The position numbers were made by a program, and so were the translations under genes. A stretch of 64,000 nucleotides of DNA, taken from positions 3,243,741-3,307,740 of the forward strand of contig NC_015588.1 in NCBI RefSeq assembly GCF_000215105.1, read 5' to 3'. Positions 53,683-61,980 of this stretch are shown here, one piece after another. Source of the stretch: Isoptericola variabilis 225 (GTDB lineage Bacteria > Actinomycetota > Actinomycetes > Actinomycetales > Cellulomonadaceae). The stretch's first letter is position 1; every line of letters starts with the position of its first letter. The notes under the pieces are model-generated. The model searched no databases, was not told the origin of the DNA, and saw only the letters and a program-made list of their open reading frames with translations.

Positions 53683-54738
53683 GTGACCGACCAGCCGACC
53701 ACCGCCGCCGACGTCACCACCGAGACCCCGGTCCACGACGTCGTGATCGTCGGCTCGGGACCGGCCGGCTACACCGCCGCGATCTACGCGGCGCGCGCAG
53801 GCCTGGCCCCCCTCGTCGTGGCGGGGTCCGTCACGGCGGGCGGCGCGCTCATGAACACCACGGAGGTCGAGAACTTCCCGGGCTTCCCCGCCGGGGTGCA
53901 GGGTCCCGACCTCATGGACGCCATGCGCGAGCAGGCGGAGAAGTTCGGTGCGCGCGTGCTGTGGGACGACGCCGAGACGCTCGAGCTGACCGGCGACGTC
54001 AAGACGGTCGTCACGGGCGGCGGCGAGACGTTCCGGGCGCGGACGGTCATCCTGGCCACGGGCTCGGCGTACCGCGAGCTCGGGCTGCCGGACGAGAAGC
54101 GGCTCTCGGGCCGCGGCGTGTCGTGGTGCGCCACGTGCGACGGGTTCTTCTTCCGCGACCAGCACATCGCCGTCGTCGGCGGCGGTGACAGCGCGATGGA
54201 GGAGGCGACGTTCCTCACCCGTTTCGCGTCGAAGGTCACGGTCGTCCACCGTCGCGACGCGCTGCGCGCCTCGAAGATCATGGCCGACCGCGCCCTGGCG
54301 GATCCCAAGATCGAGTTCGCCTGGAACAGCGAGGTCGTCGGCATCTCCGGTGAGAACAAGGTCACCGCGCTCACGCTGCGCGACACGGTGACCGGCGCCG
54401 AGCGCGAGCTGCCCGTCACCGGCCTGTTCGTGGCGATCGGCCACGACCCGCGCACCGACCTCGTCAAGGGCCAGGTCGACCTCGACGACGAGGGCTACAT
54501 CCTCGTCGAGGGCCGATCGACCCGGACGAACCTGCGCGGGGTCTTCGCGTGCGGCGACGTCGTCGACCACACCTACCGCCAGGCCATCACCGCGGCCGGC
54601 TCCGGCTGCGCCGCGGCGCTCGACGCCCAGGCGTACCTGACCGAGCTCGCGGACGCCGCGGGCGAGGCCGACGTCGCGGGCACTCCTGCCGTCCCCAACC
54701 CGGACGGTCTTCCTGCCGCCCTCCAGCAGGTCGGCTGA
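53683..54738 (+). CDS. trxB: Thioredoxin reductase
   Basis: A 351-residue FAD and NADPH enzyme that reduces thioredoxin. The FAD motif is [14 protein letters not shown] (24-29 glycine core), the redox-active CATC is near residue 145, and the NADPH motif is [34 protein letters not shown] is the C-terminal FAD contact. I chose GTG at 53683 because AGGAG lies 5 bp upstream; a GTG at 53677 overlaps that site. A ~25-residue tail extends beyond the usual end. Operon with trxA. Confidence 0.96.
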   Translation: MTDQPTTAADVTTETPVHDVVIVGSGPAGYTAAIYAARAGLAPLVVAGSVTAGGALMNTTEVENFPGFPAGVQGPDLMDAMREQAEKFGARVLWDDAETLELTGDVKTVVTGGGETFRARTVILATGSAYRELGLPDEKRLSGRGVSWCATCDGFFFRDQHIAVVGGGDSAMEEATFLTRFASKVTVVHRRDALRASKIMADRALADPKIEFAWNSEVVGISGENKVTALTLRDTVTGAERELPVTGLFVAIGHDPRTDLVKGQVDLDDEGYILVEGRSTRTNLRGVFACGDVVDHTYRQAITAAGSGCAAALDAQAYLTELADAAGEADVAGTPAVPNPDGLPAALQQVG

Positions 54739-54770
54739 GCCGCCCCCGTCGATAAGAAGGAGCATCCTTC

Positions 54771-55103
54771 ATGGCATCCACGGTCGTTGTCACCGACGAC
54801 ACCTTCCGAAGCGAGGTCCTCGAGTCCGACGTGCCGGTGCTCGTCGACTTCTGGGCCACGTGGTGCGGCCCGTGCCGCATGGTCGCGCCCATCCTCGAGG
54901 AGCTCGCCGAGGAGTACGAGGGCAAGATCAAGATCGCGAAGCTCGACACCGACGCCAACCAGGCCACGACCATGGCCTACGGCATCACGTCCATCCCGAC
55001 CCTCAACATCTACCGCGGGGGCGAGGTCGTGAAGTCGATCATCGGGGCGCGCCCCAAGCGGGCGCTCGTCGAGGAGATCGAGTCGGTCCTCGCCTCCGTC
55101 TGA
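54771..55103 (+). CDS. trxA: Thioredoxin
   Basis: A 110-residue thioredoxin with the active site WCGPCR near residue 33 and the cis-Pro segment [15 protein letters not shown]. It passes electrons from TrxB to ribonucleotide reductase, peroxidases and damaged proteins. AAGGAG precedes the ATG at 54771; the gap to trxB is 32 bp, so the pair shares the stress promoter upstream of trxB. Confidence 0.97.
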   Translation: MASTVVVTDDTFRSEVLESDVPVLVDFWATWCGPCRMVAPILEELAEEYEGKIKIAKLDTDANQATTMAYGITSIPTLNIYRGGEVVKSIIGARPKRALVEEIESVLASV

Positions 55104-55230
55104 GGCGCTGCACGACGGCGGTCGCACGCGGTCCCCGGACCGCGGCGGCCACCGTCGTCGTTACCACAGGATGTCTCTCTCCGCGGCGCGGTCACGGATC
55201 CTCCACGCGTGGCGTGCGACACTGGGGGGC

Positions 55231-56553
55231 GTGACCGAGCAGCCCATGACCCCCGAGCACTCCTCCGGCACGCGCCTGGACCCCTGGTTCGGCGCGTACG
55301 CGGAGCGAGCGCACGGGATGCGGGCGTCGGAGATCCGGGCCCTGTTCGCCGTGGCGAACAGGCCCGAGGTCGTGTCGCTCGCGGGCGGCATGCCGTTCAT
55401 CGAGGGGCTCCCGCTCGACGTCATCGGCGAGGCCATGCAGCGCCTCATCCGGACCAAGGGCACCACCGCACTCCAGTACGGCTCCGGCCAGGGCGAGGAG
55501 TCCCTGCGCGAGAAGATCCTCGACGTCGTCGCGCTCGAGGGCGTCGAGGCGCACCCGGACGACGTCGTCGTCACGACCGGGTCGCAGCAGGCGCTCGACC
55601 TGGTGACCCGCATCTTCGTCGACCCGGGCGACGTCGTGCTCGCCGAGGCGCCGTCGTACGTGGGGGCGCTCGGTGTCTTCCGCTCCTACCAGGCCGACGT
55701 CGTGCACGTCGAGATGGACGCCGACGGCCTCGTGCCGGCCGAGCTCGAGGCGACGCTCACGCGGCTCGAGTCCGAGGGGCGGCCCGTCAAGCTGCTCTAC
55801 ACCATCCCGAACTACCAGAACCCGGCGGGCGTCACGCTCTCGCTCGAGCGACGCCCGCAGGTGCTGGAGATCTGCCGCCGGCACGGCGTGCTCGTCGTCG
55901 AGGACGACCCGTACGGCCTCCTGGGCTTCGAGGGCGACCCGCTGCCGGCGCTGCGCTCGTACGACGCCGAGGGCGTCCTCTACCTCGGGTCGTTCTCCAA
56001 GACGTTCGCGCCCGGGTACCGCGTGGGCTTCGTCATCGCGCCCCACGCCGTGCGGGAGAAGCTCGTCCTCGCGAGCGAGTCGTCCATCCTCTCCCCCTCG
56101 AACGCCTCGCAGCTCGCGGTCGACACATACCTGGAGACGTGCGACTGGCGCGGCCAGATCAAGACCTACCGCGAGATGTACCGCGACCGGCGCGACGCAC
56201 TGGTCGGGGCGCTCTCGGAGCACCTTCCGTCGGCGTCGTGGAACGTGCCGGGCGGCGGGTTCTTCGTGTGGGTGCGGCTGCCCGAAGGGCTCGACGCCAA
56301 GTCGATGCTGCCCCGCGCGGTCACGGGACGGGTCGCCTACGTCCCGGGCACGGCGTTCTACTACGACGGACGCGGTGCCGGGCACATGCGCCTCTCGTTC
56401 TGCTACCCGACGCCGGAACGCATCCGCGAGGGCGTGCGCCGCCTCGCGGCCGTCGTCAACGCCGAGGCGGAGCTGGTGCAGCTCTTCGGCACGTCGGCGC
56501 GGCCGGACGACGACCCGACCGACGTCGAGATCCCGTCGCCCGACCTCGCCTGA
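55231..56553 (+). CDS. PLP-dependent aminotransferase (class I/II, 2-aminoadipate/LysN-like)
   Basis: A 440-residue fold-type I enzyme. VVSLAGGMPFIEGLP and LQYGSGQGEESLRE mark the N-terminal part; TGSQQALDLVTRIFVDPGD and YTIPNYQNPAGVTLS follow. The PLP lysine is in LGSFSKTFAPGYRVG, and the substrate-carboxylate Arg is in HMRLSFCYPTPE. No GntR DNA-binding domain is attached, so it is an enzyme, not a MocR regulator. The GTG at 55231 was preferred; the frame is open to 55171 but the upstream residues look non-conserved. Amino-acid substrate unknown. Confidence 0.9.
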   Translation: MTEQPMTPEHSSGTRLDPWFGAYAERAHGMRASEIRALFAVANRPEVVSLAGGMPFIEGLPLDVIGEAMQRLIRTKGTTALQYGSGQGEESLREKILDVVALEGVEAHPDDVVVTTGSQQALDLVTRIFVDPGDVVLAEAPSYVGALGVFRSYQADVVHVEMDADGLVPAELEATLTRLESEGRPVKLLYTIPNYQNPAGVTLSLERRPQVLEICRRHGVLVVEDDPYGLLGFEGDPLPALRSYDAEGVLYLGSFSKTFAPGYRVGFVIAPHAVREKLVLASESSILSPSNASQLAVDTYLETCDWRGQIKTYREMYRDRRDALVGALSEHLPSASWNVPGGGFFVWVRLPEGLDAKSMLPRAVTGRVAYVPGTAFYYDGRGAGHMRLSFCYPTPERIREGVRRLAAVVNAEAELVQLFGTSARPDDDPTDVEIPSPDLA

Positions 56554-56579
56554 CCTGCGTCTCCGCGTAGCATCGCTGC

Positions 56580-57650
56580 GTGGCTCACGTCCGCCCGACT
56601 TCGACAGGTGACTCCTCGATGACCTCGACCGCCCGTGCGACAGCTCCCACCGACGCCGTGGACGCCGCTCCCGACAGTTCGGCCATGTCGGACTCGTCGG
56701 GACGCCGCCTCGGCCCGGTGGTCGTGCTCGCCGGCGGCCTCTCGCACGAGCGTGACGTGTCGCTGCGCTCGGGCCGGCGCGTCGCCGAGGCGCTCCGCGC
56801 CGCGGGTCTCGAGGTGCAGCTCCACGACGTCGACGCCGACCTGCTCGCCTTCCTGCGCGAGACGCGGACCGCGGTGGTCTGGCCCCTCCTGCACGGTGCG
56901 AGCGGCGAGGACGGTTCGATCCGCGACGTCCTCGACCTAGTCGGCCTCCCCTACGTGGGAAGCGGCCCCCGCGAGAGCCGCGCCGTCTGGAACAAGCCGG
57001 TCGCGAAGGCCGCGCTCCTGGCCGCAGGCATCGACACACCCGCCTACGTCACCCTTCCCCAGGCGCTCTTCCGCGACCTCGGGGCCCAGGCTGTGCTCGA
57101 CGCCGTGGTCGAGCGTCTCGGGCTGCCGCTGGTCGTCAAGCCGGTCCAGGGCGGCTCCGCGCTGGGCGTGACCCGCGTCGAGACGGCCGCCGAGTTCCCT
57201 CGCGCCATGGTCAACTGCTTCGCGTACGGCGACACCGCGCTCATCGAGCGTGCGATCGACGGCATCGAGCTTGCCGTGTCGGTGCTGGACGGGCCCGACG
57301 GTCCGGAGGCCCTGCCCGCGGTCGAGATCGTCACCGAGGGCGCCTACGACTACGACGCGCGGTACAACCCCGGCCCCGTCGAGTACTTCGCGCCGGCGCG
57401 GCTCACCCCGGACCAGGCGGCGCACGTCGCGGACGTGGCGGTCCGCGCGCACCGGGCGCTGGGCCTGCGGCACCTGTCACGGACCGACATGATCCTCCCG
57501 GCCGACGGACCGGCCTCGGTGCTCGAGATCAACGTCGCACCGGGGATGACGGAGACGTCGCTCCTCCCCCAGGCCGTCGCCGCCGCGGGGCTCGAGCTCC
57601 CGGTCGTCTACCGGCAGCTTGTCGAGCACGCCGTCCCGGTACGCGGGTAG
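56580..57650 (+). CDS. D-alanine-D-alanine ligase family ATP-grasp enzyme
   Basis: A 356-residue ATP-grasp ligase. VVVLAGGLSHERDVSLRSGR is the Ddl N-terminal motif, LLHGASGEDGSIRDVLDLVG follows, and LPLVVKPVQGGSALGV binds ATP. Mg-binding Glu and Asn are in VLEINVAPGMTETSLLPQA. It should join two D-alanines for peptidoglycan. A ~40-residue Thr/Ala/Ser-rich extension precedes the core. The GTG at 56580 lies 7 bp after a TAGCAT -10 (56568-56573), so a leaderless mRNA is likely; an ATG at 56619 is an alternative. The SRTD segment replaces the usual YSRVD context. Whether it is the main Ddl cannot be told here. Confidence 0.85.
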   Translation: MAHVRPTSTGDSSMTSTARATAPTDAVDAAPDSSAMSDSSGRRLGPVVVLAGGLSHERDVSLRSGRRVAEALRAAGLEVQLHDVDADLLAFLRETRTAVVWPLLHGASGEDGSIRDVLDLVGLPYVGSGPRESRAVWNKPVAKAALLAAGIDTPAYVTLPQALFRDLGAQAVLDAVVERLGLPLVVKPVQGGSALGVTRVETAAEFPRAMVNCFAYGDTALIERAIDGIELAVSVLDGPDGPEALPAVEIVTEGAYDYDARYNPGPVEYFAPARLTPDQAAHVADVAVRAHRALGLRHLSRTDMILPADGPASVLEINVAPGMTETSLLPQAVAAAGLELPVVYRQLVEHAVPVRG

Positions 57651-57698
57651 TCCAGGCGGGCGCACCGCCTGCTGTCGGCTGTTGCCGTTCGCTGGTGC

Positions 57699-57714
57699 TG
57701 TTTCACGTGAAACG
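57699..57714. other. parS site 1
   Basis: TGTTTCACGTGAAACG, 15 of 16 match to the ParB-binding consensus. Intergenic between the ATP-grasp ligase gene and parB. Confidence 0.93.
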
Positions 57715-57743
57715 GCAACGCTTCGCCCGGCCGGTCTCGATCG

Positions 57744-57759
57744 CGTTTCACGTGAAACA
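57744..57759. other. parS site 2
   Basis: CGTTTCACGTGAAACA, with a perfect 14-bp core. Intergenic, 45 bp from site 1. Confidence 0.93.
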
Positions 57760-57786
57760 CCGCGCCGACGCCGCGGGCGCAAAAGA

Positions 57787-57822
57787 AGAGCCGGGGCGTT
57801 TCACGTGAAACACCCCGGCTCT
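57787..57822. terminator. 36-bp palindrome: parB terminator hairpin containing parS site 3
   Basis: Outer arms AGAGCCGGGG (57787-57796) and CCCCGGCTCT (57813-57822) enclose CGTTTCACGTGAAACA (57797-57812), parS site 3. The whole element pairs except for one C/A pair (57797/57812). It starts 12 bp after the parB stop and has an A-rich run on its left, which gives a U tract on the minus strand. It appears to be both transcription terminator and ParB loading site. Confidence 0.85.
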
Positions 57823-57833
57823 CCCTCGTCGAG

Positions 57834-59225
57834 CTAGCCCTTGAGCAATCCAGGATCGTCAGGAACCATCACCGCGAGAATGCGGTTCAGGTCCTCCACA
57901 GAGGCGAACTCGACCGTCATGCGGCCCTTGGTCTTGCCGACCGTGACCTTGACCCGCGTCTCGAATCGGTCGGAGAGACGGGTCGCGAGCTCGTCCACCG
58001 CCTCGCTCCGCTGACCCGCGCGCGGCGATCGACGCTTGGGCTTCTCGTCCGCCCCGTCGACCATCATCGTGACGATCTCCTCGGTCGCACGGACCGAGAG
58101 CCCTTCGGACACGATGCGCTGAGCGAGCCGCTCGATCTCTGCCCCGTCCGTGAGCCCCAGAAGGGCCCGCGCATGTCCGGCCGACAGGACGCCCGCGGCC
58201 ACGCGGCGCTGCACCAGCGGCGGCAGCTTCAGCAGGCGCAGCGTGTTCGAGATCTGGGGACGCGACCGTGCGATCCGTGAGGCCAGCTCCTCGTGCGTGC
58301 ACCCGAAGTCGTCGAGCAGCTGCCGGTAGGCCGCGGCCTCCTCCAGGGGGTTGAGCGCCGCCCGGTGCAGGTTCTCGAGCAGCGCGTCACGCAGCATGTC
58401 CGAGTCCTCGGTCGACCGGATGATCGCCGGGATCGTGTCGAGGCCGGCCTCGGTGGCGGCGCGCCACCGCCGCTCGCCCATGATGAGCTCGTACTCCCCC
58501 GGCCGCTCCTTGTCCGGCCGGACCACGATCGGCTGCAGCACGCCGATCTGACGGATGGAGTCGACGAGCTCGTCCAGCTCGCCCTCGTCGAAGACGGTCC
58601 GCGGCTGCCAGGTGTTCGGCCGGATCGAGCCGACGGGGATCTCGGCGAAGGTGGCGCCGGGGACGGGGACCAGGTCGGGCTCCGTTTCACGTGAAACGTC
58701 GCCCGGCTCGGGCTCGTTCGCCGTGGCGTCCGCCGCCGGGTCGCTCACCTCGATGCTGCTCACGAGACCCAACTCAGGACCCAGGTACTCGGGGCCGTGC
58801 CGCACGGCGGAGTCCTCGACGGCTCCCGACTCGAGACGCGTCGCGAGCGCGCCGAGCTCCGCGATCGGGTCCGGCGTGCGCTCACCCGGCTCCGTCTCGC
58901 TGATGTCCGTCTCGCCAGGCTCCGACTCGGCCGTGCCGGACGCACGGTCGGCACCGACGGTGCGGATCTTGAGCCGGCCGCCGGCGATCGCCGAGTCCCA
59001 CGTGCGCGTCCGCGTCGAGGCGCGCACTCCGGAGTCCGCGCTCGATCCGGAGTCATCCGTCTCGGACCGCGTGTCCGGGACCGCGGCGAGTGCCGAGGAT
59101 CCGGCGGTGCCGTTGGTCGCCTTGTCGCCGCTCGGGAAGAACACGTCGACGGGCCGCTCGCCCTCGGGAGCCGACGGGATCAGTGCACCCAATCCGCGGC
59201 CGAGTCCTCGCCTCTTCTGGCTCAT
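57834..59225 (-). CDS. parB: Chromosome partitioning protein ParB
   Basis: A 463-residue ParB that binds parS, spreads as a CTP-dependent clamp and guides origin segregation. It begins MSQKRRGLGRGLGALIP. A long acidic, Ser/Thr-rich linker (~35-205) makes it longer than average. The CTPase/ParB core starts near 210 (EIPVGSIRPNTWQPRTVFDE, then the MGERRWRAATEAGL and ENLHRAALNPLEEA boxes). The HTH region is CTHEELASRIARSRPQISNTLRL. The C-terminal dimer domain ends GLLKG. GGAGG precedes the ATG at 59225. A parS lies inside the gene. Confidence 0.96.
   Translation of the reverse strand: MSQKRRGLGRGLGALIPSAPEGERPVDVFFPSGDKATNGTAGSSALAAVPDTRSETDDSGSSADSGVRASTRTRTWDSAIAGGRLKIRTVGADRASGTAESEPGETDISETEPGERTPDPIAELGALATRLESGAVEDSAVRHGPEYLGPELGLVSSIEVSDPAADATANEPEPGDVSRETEPDLVPVPGATFAEIPVGSIRPNTWQPRTVFDEGELDELVDSIRQIGVLQPIVVRPDKERPGEYELIMGERRWRAATEAGLDTIPAIIRSTEDSDMLRDALLENLHRAALNPLEEAAAYRQLLDDFGCTHEELASRIARSRPQISNTLRLLKLPPLVQRRVAAGVLSAGHARALLGLTDGAEIERLAQRIVSEGLSVRATEEIVTMMVDGADEKPKRRSPRAGQRSEAVDELATRLSDRFETRVKVTVGKTKGRMTVEFASVEDLNRILAVMVPDDPGLLKG
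58683..58698. other. parS site 4, inside parB
   Basis: CGTTTCACGTGAAACG, perfect 14-bp core, lies in the linker-coding part of parB. It is read as VSRET in the parB frame, so the site is tolerated by coding flexible residues. Confidence 0.93.
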
Positions 59226-59390
59226 CCCAGATCCTCCTGCACCGTCGTCCGGTGGTCGCCCGTCATCGTGCCTCCATCGTCCTACCGATCATGACGTGCG
59301 CCGGTGAGCACCGGCCGGCGTCCTTCGTCGTGTCGCCCGCGCGACCCACGCGGTCGCCCCGGACGTCGCCCATACGCGAGGTTACGCGCA

Positions 59391-60455
59391 TCATCGCAGG
59401 TCAGCGCGCTGAACGGCGCGCTCCGCGATCTCACGAGCGGCTTCGAGATAGGCGAGCGCACCCGTCGAACCGGGGTCGTAGGTCATCACCGTCTGCCCGT
59501 GACTGGGTGCCTCGGAGATGCGCACCGACCGCGGGACGGTGGTCCTGAGCGTCTGGCGCGGAAAGTGCTCGCGCACCTCCTCCGCCACCTGCTGCGCCAA
59601 GTTGGTACGGCCGTCGTACATCGTCAGGAGGATCGTCGACACCGAGAGCTCAGGGTTGAGGTGCGCCCGGATGAGCTCGATCGTCTTGAGCAGCTGGCTC
59701 AGGCCCTCGAGGGCGTAGTACTCGCACTGGATCGGGATGAGCACCTCGCGTGCGGTCACGAAGGCGTTCACCGTCAGGAGTCCGAGGCTCGGCGGGCAGT
59801 CGACGAAGACGTAGTCGATGCGCTCCTCGCCGCGCTCGACCCGCTCGCGCAGATACGTGTCGAGGGCCCTGCGGAGCCGTGTTTCACGTGAAACCAGCGA
59901 CACGAGCTCGATCTCGGCGCCCGAGAGGTCGATCGTCGCGGGGACGGCCCACAGGCCGGGGACGTCCGGGCACGCCTGCACCGTCGCCGCAAGGGGCTCG
60001 TCCTCCACGAGCACCTCGTAGATGGACGGGGTGCCCGCGCGGTGCTCGATACCGAGCGCCGTCGACGCGTTGCCCTGGGGGTCGTTGTCGACGACCAGCA
60101 CGTTCAGGCCGGCCTGGGCAAGGCCGGCCGCGAGATTGACCGTGGTCGTCGTCTTGCCGACGCCGCCCTTCTGGTTGGCGACCGTCATGATCCTGGTCTC
60201 CGGCGGGCGCTCGAACTTTCGGCCCCGCAGGTCGATCCGCCGCCGTGCGTCCAGGGCGAGCTGGGCAGCGAGCGGTGTCGACTCGTCGACGTCGGGGACT
60301 GACGCGATGAGCGCGGCGCGGTGGTCCTCGCCCTGCTGCCCGTCGCCCCACGACAGGGTGAGGTCCGAAGCAGGGTCGGCACTGTCGTGCGCGAGCTCGT
60401 CGTCCGGACCCTCGTCACGCGCATCGTTGGCGACGGTGTCGGGACCCATGCTCAC
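59391..60455 (-). CDS. parA: Chromosome partitioning ATPase ParA
   Basis: A 354-residue Walker-type ATPase that moves ParB-bound origins. A ~90-residue acidic N-terminal extension precedes the core. Walker A (deviant) is NQKGGVGKTTTTVNLA, followed by VVDNDPQGNASTALGI and the Walker B region YVFVDCPPSLGLLT. The C-terminal part has PRSVRISEAPSHGQTV. The GTG at 60455 was chosen, as AAGGAG lies 6 bp upstream; a TTG at 60461 and ATG at 60449 are less well spaced. Separated from parB by 165 bp. A parS lies inside the gene. Confidence 0.96.
   Translation of the reverse strand: MSMGPDTVANDARDEGPDDELAHDSADPASDLTLSWGDGQQGEDHRAALIASVPDVDESTPLAAQLALDARRRIDLRGRKFERPPETRIMTVANQKGGVGKTTTTVNLAAGLAQAGLNVLVVDNDPQGNASTALGIEHRAGTPSIYEVLVEDEPLAATVQACPDVPGLWAVPATIDLSGAEIELVSLVSRETRLRRALDTYLRERVERGEERIDYVFVDCPPSLGLLTVNAFVTAREVLIPIQCEYYALEGLSQLLKTIELIRAHLNPELSVSTILLTMYDGRTNLAQQVAEEVREHFPRQTLRTTVPRSVRISEAPSHGQTVMTYDPGSTGALAYLEAAREIAERAVQRADLR
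59880..59895. other. parS site 5, inside parA
   Basis: TGTTTCACGTGAAACC, 15 of 16 match. It encodes VSRET in the parA frame, the same reading as the site inside parB. Confidence 0.93.
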
Positions 60456-60596
60456 GGGCAACTCCTTCGGCGTCGGGGAGGAGGCGGTCGCGCGGCTGTC
60501 GCGCAGGTACCGCGCTCACTCTACGTTGTCGAAGCGGTCGGCGACCGCCGCAACACACAGGTCTCCCGAGCCGGCGCCGACGGTCATCGCGGCAGA

Positions 60597-60612
60597 GGTT
60601 TCACGTGAAACG
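60597..60612. other. parS site 6
   Basis: GGTTTCACGTGAAACG, perfect 14-bp core, in the gap between rsmG and parA. Confidence 0.93.
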
Positions 60613-60633
60613 TCCGCGGTGCGGACGCCTGGG

Positions 60634-61305
60634 TCAGCCGCGACGGATGCGGACGATCGTCGTCGATTCCACGCCCGGCACGGTCGTGCCCTCGAGGATC
60701 TCGGGCTCCGACGCCTTGAACGTGCGAAGCACCTTGCGCGCGGGGTCGATCTCCTGCGCGACGTTGCGTCCCTTGAGGACCACCATCTCCCCGCCCCGGC
60801 GCAGCAGCGGCAGACTCATGCGCGCGAGCTTCGACAGCGCCGCCACGGCTCGTGACGTCACCGCGTCCACCTCGAACGCATCGTGGTACTCCTCCGCCCG
60901 ACCGCGCTTGACCTGCACGTTCGTCAGCCCCAGGTCGTCGGCGATCTCGGACAGCCACGCCGTGCGGCGCTCCATCGGCTCGATCAGGTGGACCTCCAGG
61001 TCGGGTCGCATGCACGCGATGACGATCCCGGGGAGGCCTGCGCCGGAGCCGATGTCGGCGACGCTCCGCGCGCCTGCCAGGTACGGCACCACTGCCGCCG
61101 AGTTGAGGATGTGTCGCTCCCAGAGTCGCGACACCTCGCGCGGACCGATGAGACCGCGCACCTCACCCTCGTCCCGCAGCCGGTCGTGGAAGCGGGCAAG
61201 GGGCTCGTAACCGACCCCGAGGAACGCGCGGACCTCGGGGCTCTCGCCGAGCGCCTCGTCGGCGACCGCGTCCGCGTGCTCGCCAGTACCCTCGAAGTCG
61301 TTCAT
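60634..61305 (-). CDS. rsmG: 16S rRNA (guanine-527-N7)-methyltransferase RsmG
   Basis: A 223-residue SAM-dependent methyltransferase (GidB). The N-terminal part has VSRLWERHILNSAAVVPYL, then the SAM motif VADIGSGAGLPGIVIA, and VTSRAVAALSKLARMSLPLL. It methylates G527 of 16S rRNA; loss in other bacteria gives low-level streptomycin resistance. It sits between jag and parA, the conserved order. Confidence 0.95.
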   Translation of the reverse strand: MNDFEGTGEHADAVADEALGESPEVRAFLGVGYEPLARFHDRLRDEGEVRGLIGPREVSRLWERHILNSAAVVPYLAGARSVADIGSGAGLPGIVIACMRPDLEVHLIEPMERRTAWLSEIADDLGLTNVQVKRGRAEEYHDAFEVDAVTSRAVAALSKLARMSLPLLRRGGEMVVLKGRNVAQEIDPARKVLRTFKASEPEILEGTTVPGVESTTIVRIRRG

Positions 61306-61385
61306 CTCTGTGTGTCTCCCTCAGATCAAGGACGCGGCACGACGTCGCCCGCGCCACGACGCACCGTCGGCACGCCCGGACGCCA

Positions 61386-61423
61386 CGAGGGTCCGCTGTT
61401 TCACGTGAAACAACGGACCCTCG
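61386..61423. terminator. 38-bp palindrome: terminator hairpin containing parS site 7
   Basis: Outer arms CGAGGGTCCG (61386-61395) and CGGACCCTCG (61414-61423) enclose the perfect parS TGTTTCACGTGAAACA (61397-61412). A single C/A pair (61396/61413) breaks the symmetry, as in the element at 57787. It lies 11 bp after the jag stop. Confidence 0.85.
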
Positions 61424-61433
61424 TCACCGTACG

Positions 61434-61949
61434 TCAGTCGCCGTGCGGCGCCGGCCGGACCACGACGTAGCGCTCCGGCTCGACCCCGCGCGAGTCGCTG
61501 ACCAGTCCGGACGCGGCCACGACGTCGTGCACGACCTTGCGCTCGAACGCGTTGAGCGGCTCGAGCTCGACCTCTTCGCCGCTCTCGCGAACCTGCGCGA
61601 CGGCCTGCTCTGCGAGGCGCGTGAGCTCCTCGCGTCGCGCGGCGCGGAAACCCGCGACGTCGAGCATGAGGCGGCTCCGCTCCCCCGTGCGCGCCTGCAC
61701 CGCGAGCCGCGTCAGCTCCTGGAGCGCCTCGAGCACCTCGCCGTCACGTCCGACGAGCGGGCGCAGCCCCTCGTCGTCGTCGGCGACGATCTCGACCGCC
61801 GCGCGACCGTGCCTGCTGTCGAGGTCGATGTCGCCGTCGAGGTCCGCGATGTCGAGCAGCTCCTCGAGGTAGTCGGCGGCGATCTCGCCTTCCTCCTCGA
61901 GCTGCTTCGTGCGGTCCCGATCGTTCTCGACCGCGGCGTCGGTACCCAT
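61434..61949 (-). CDS. Jag/KhpB RNA-binding protein
   Basis: A protein of about 171 residues with a short acidic N-terminus. The KH domain is at about 50-105 (DSRHGRAAVEIVADDDEGLR, then PLVGRDGEVLEALQELTRLA) and the R3H domain follows at about 110-165 (EELTRLAEQAVAQV, LEPLNAFERKVVHDVV). KhpB-type proteins bind small and messenger RNAs and influence cell elongation and division. The ATG at 61949 has AGGAGAGGA about 11 bp upstream; a GTG at 61976 would add nine residues and is possible. Follows yidC in the usual order. Confidence 0.92.
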   Translation of the reverse strand: MGTDAAVENDRDRTKQLEEEGEIAADYLEELLDIADLDGDIDLDSRHGRAAVEIVADDDEGLRPLVGRDGEVLEALQELTRLAVQARTGERSRLMLDVAGFRAARREELTRLAEQAVAQVRESGEEVELEPLNAFERKVVHDVVAASGLVSDSRGVEPERYVVVRPAPHGD

Positions 61950-61980
61950 CAGCTGATCCGTCCTCTCCTCGCCCACGAGG

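Noticed and set aside
55171..55230. Longer start for the aminotransferase
   Set aside because: The extra residues look non-conserved and the GTG at 55231 is the more plausible start; left as an alternative only.
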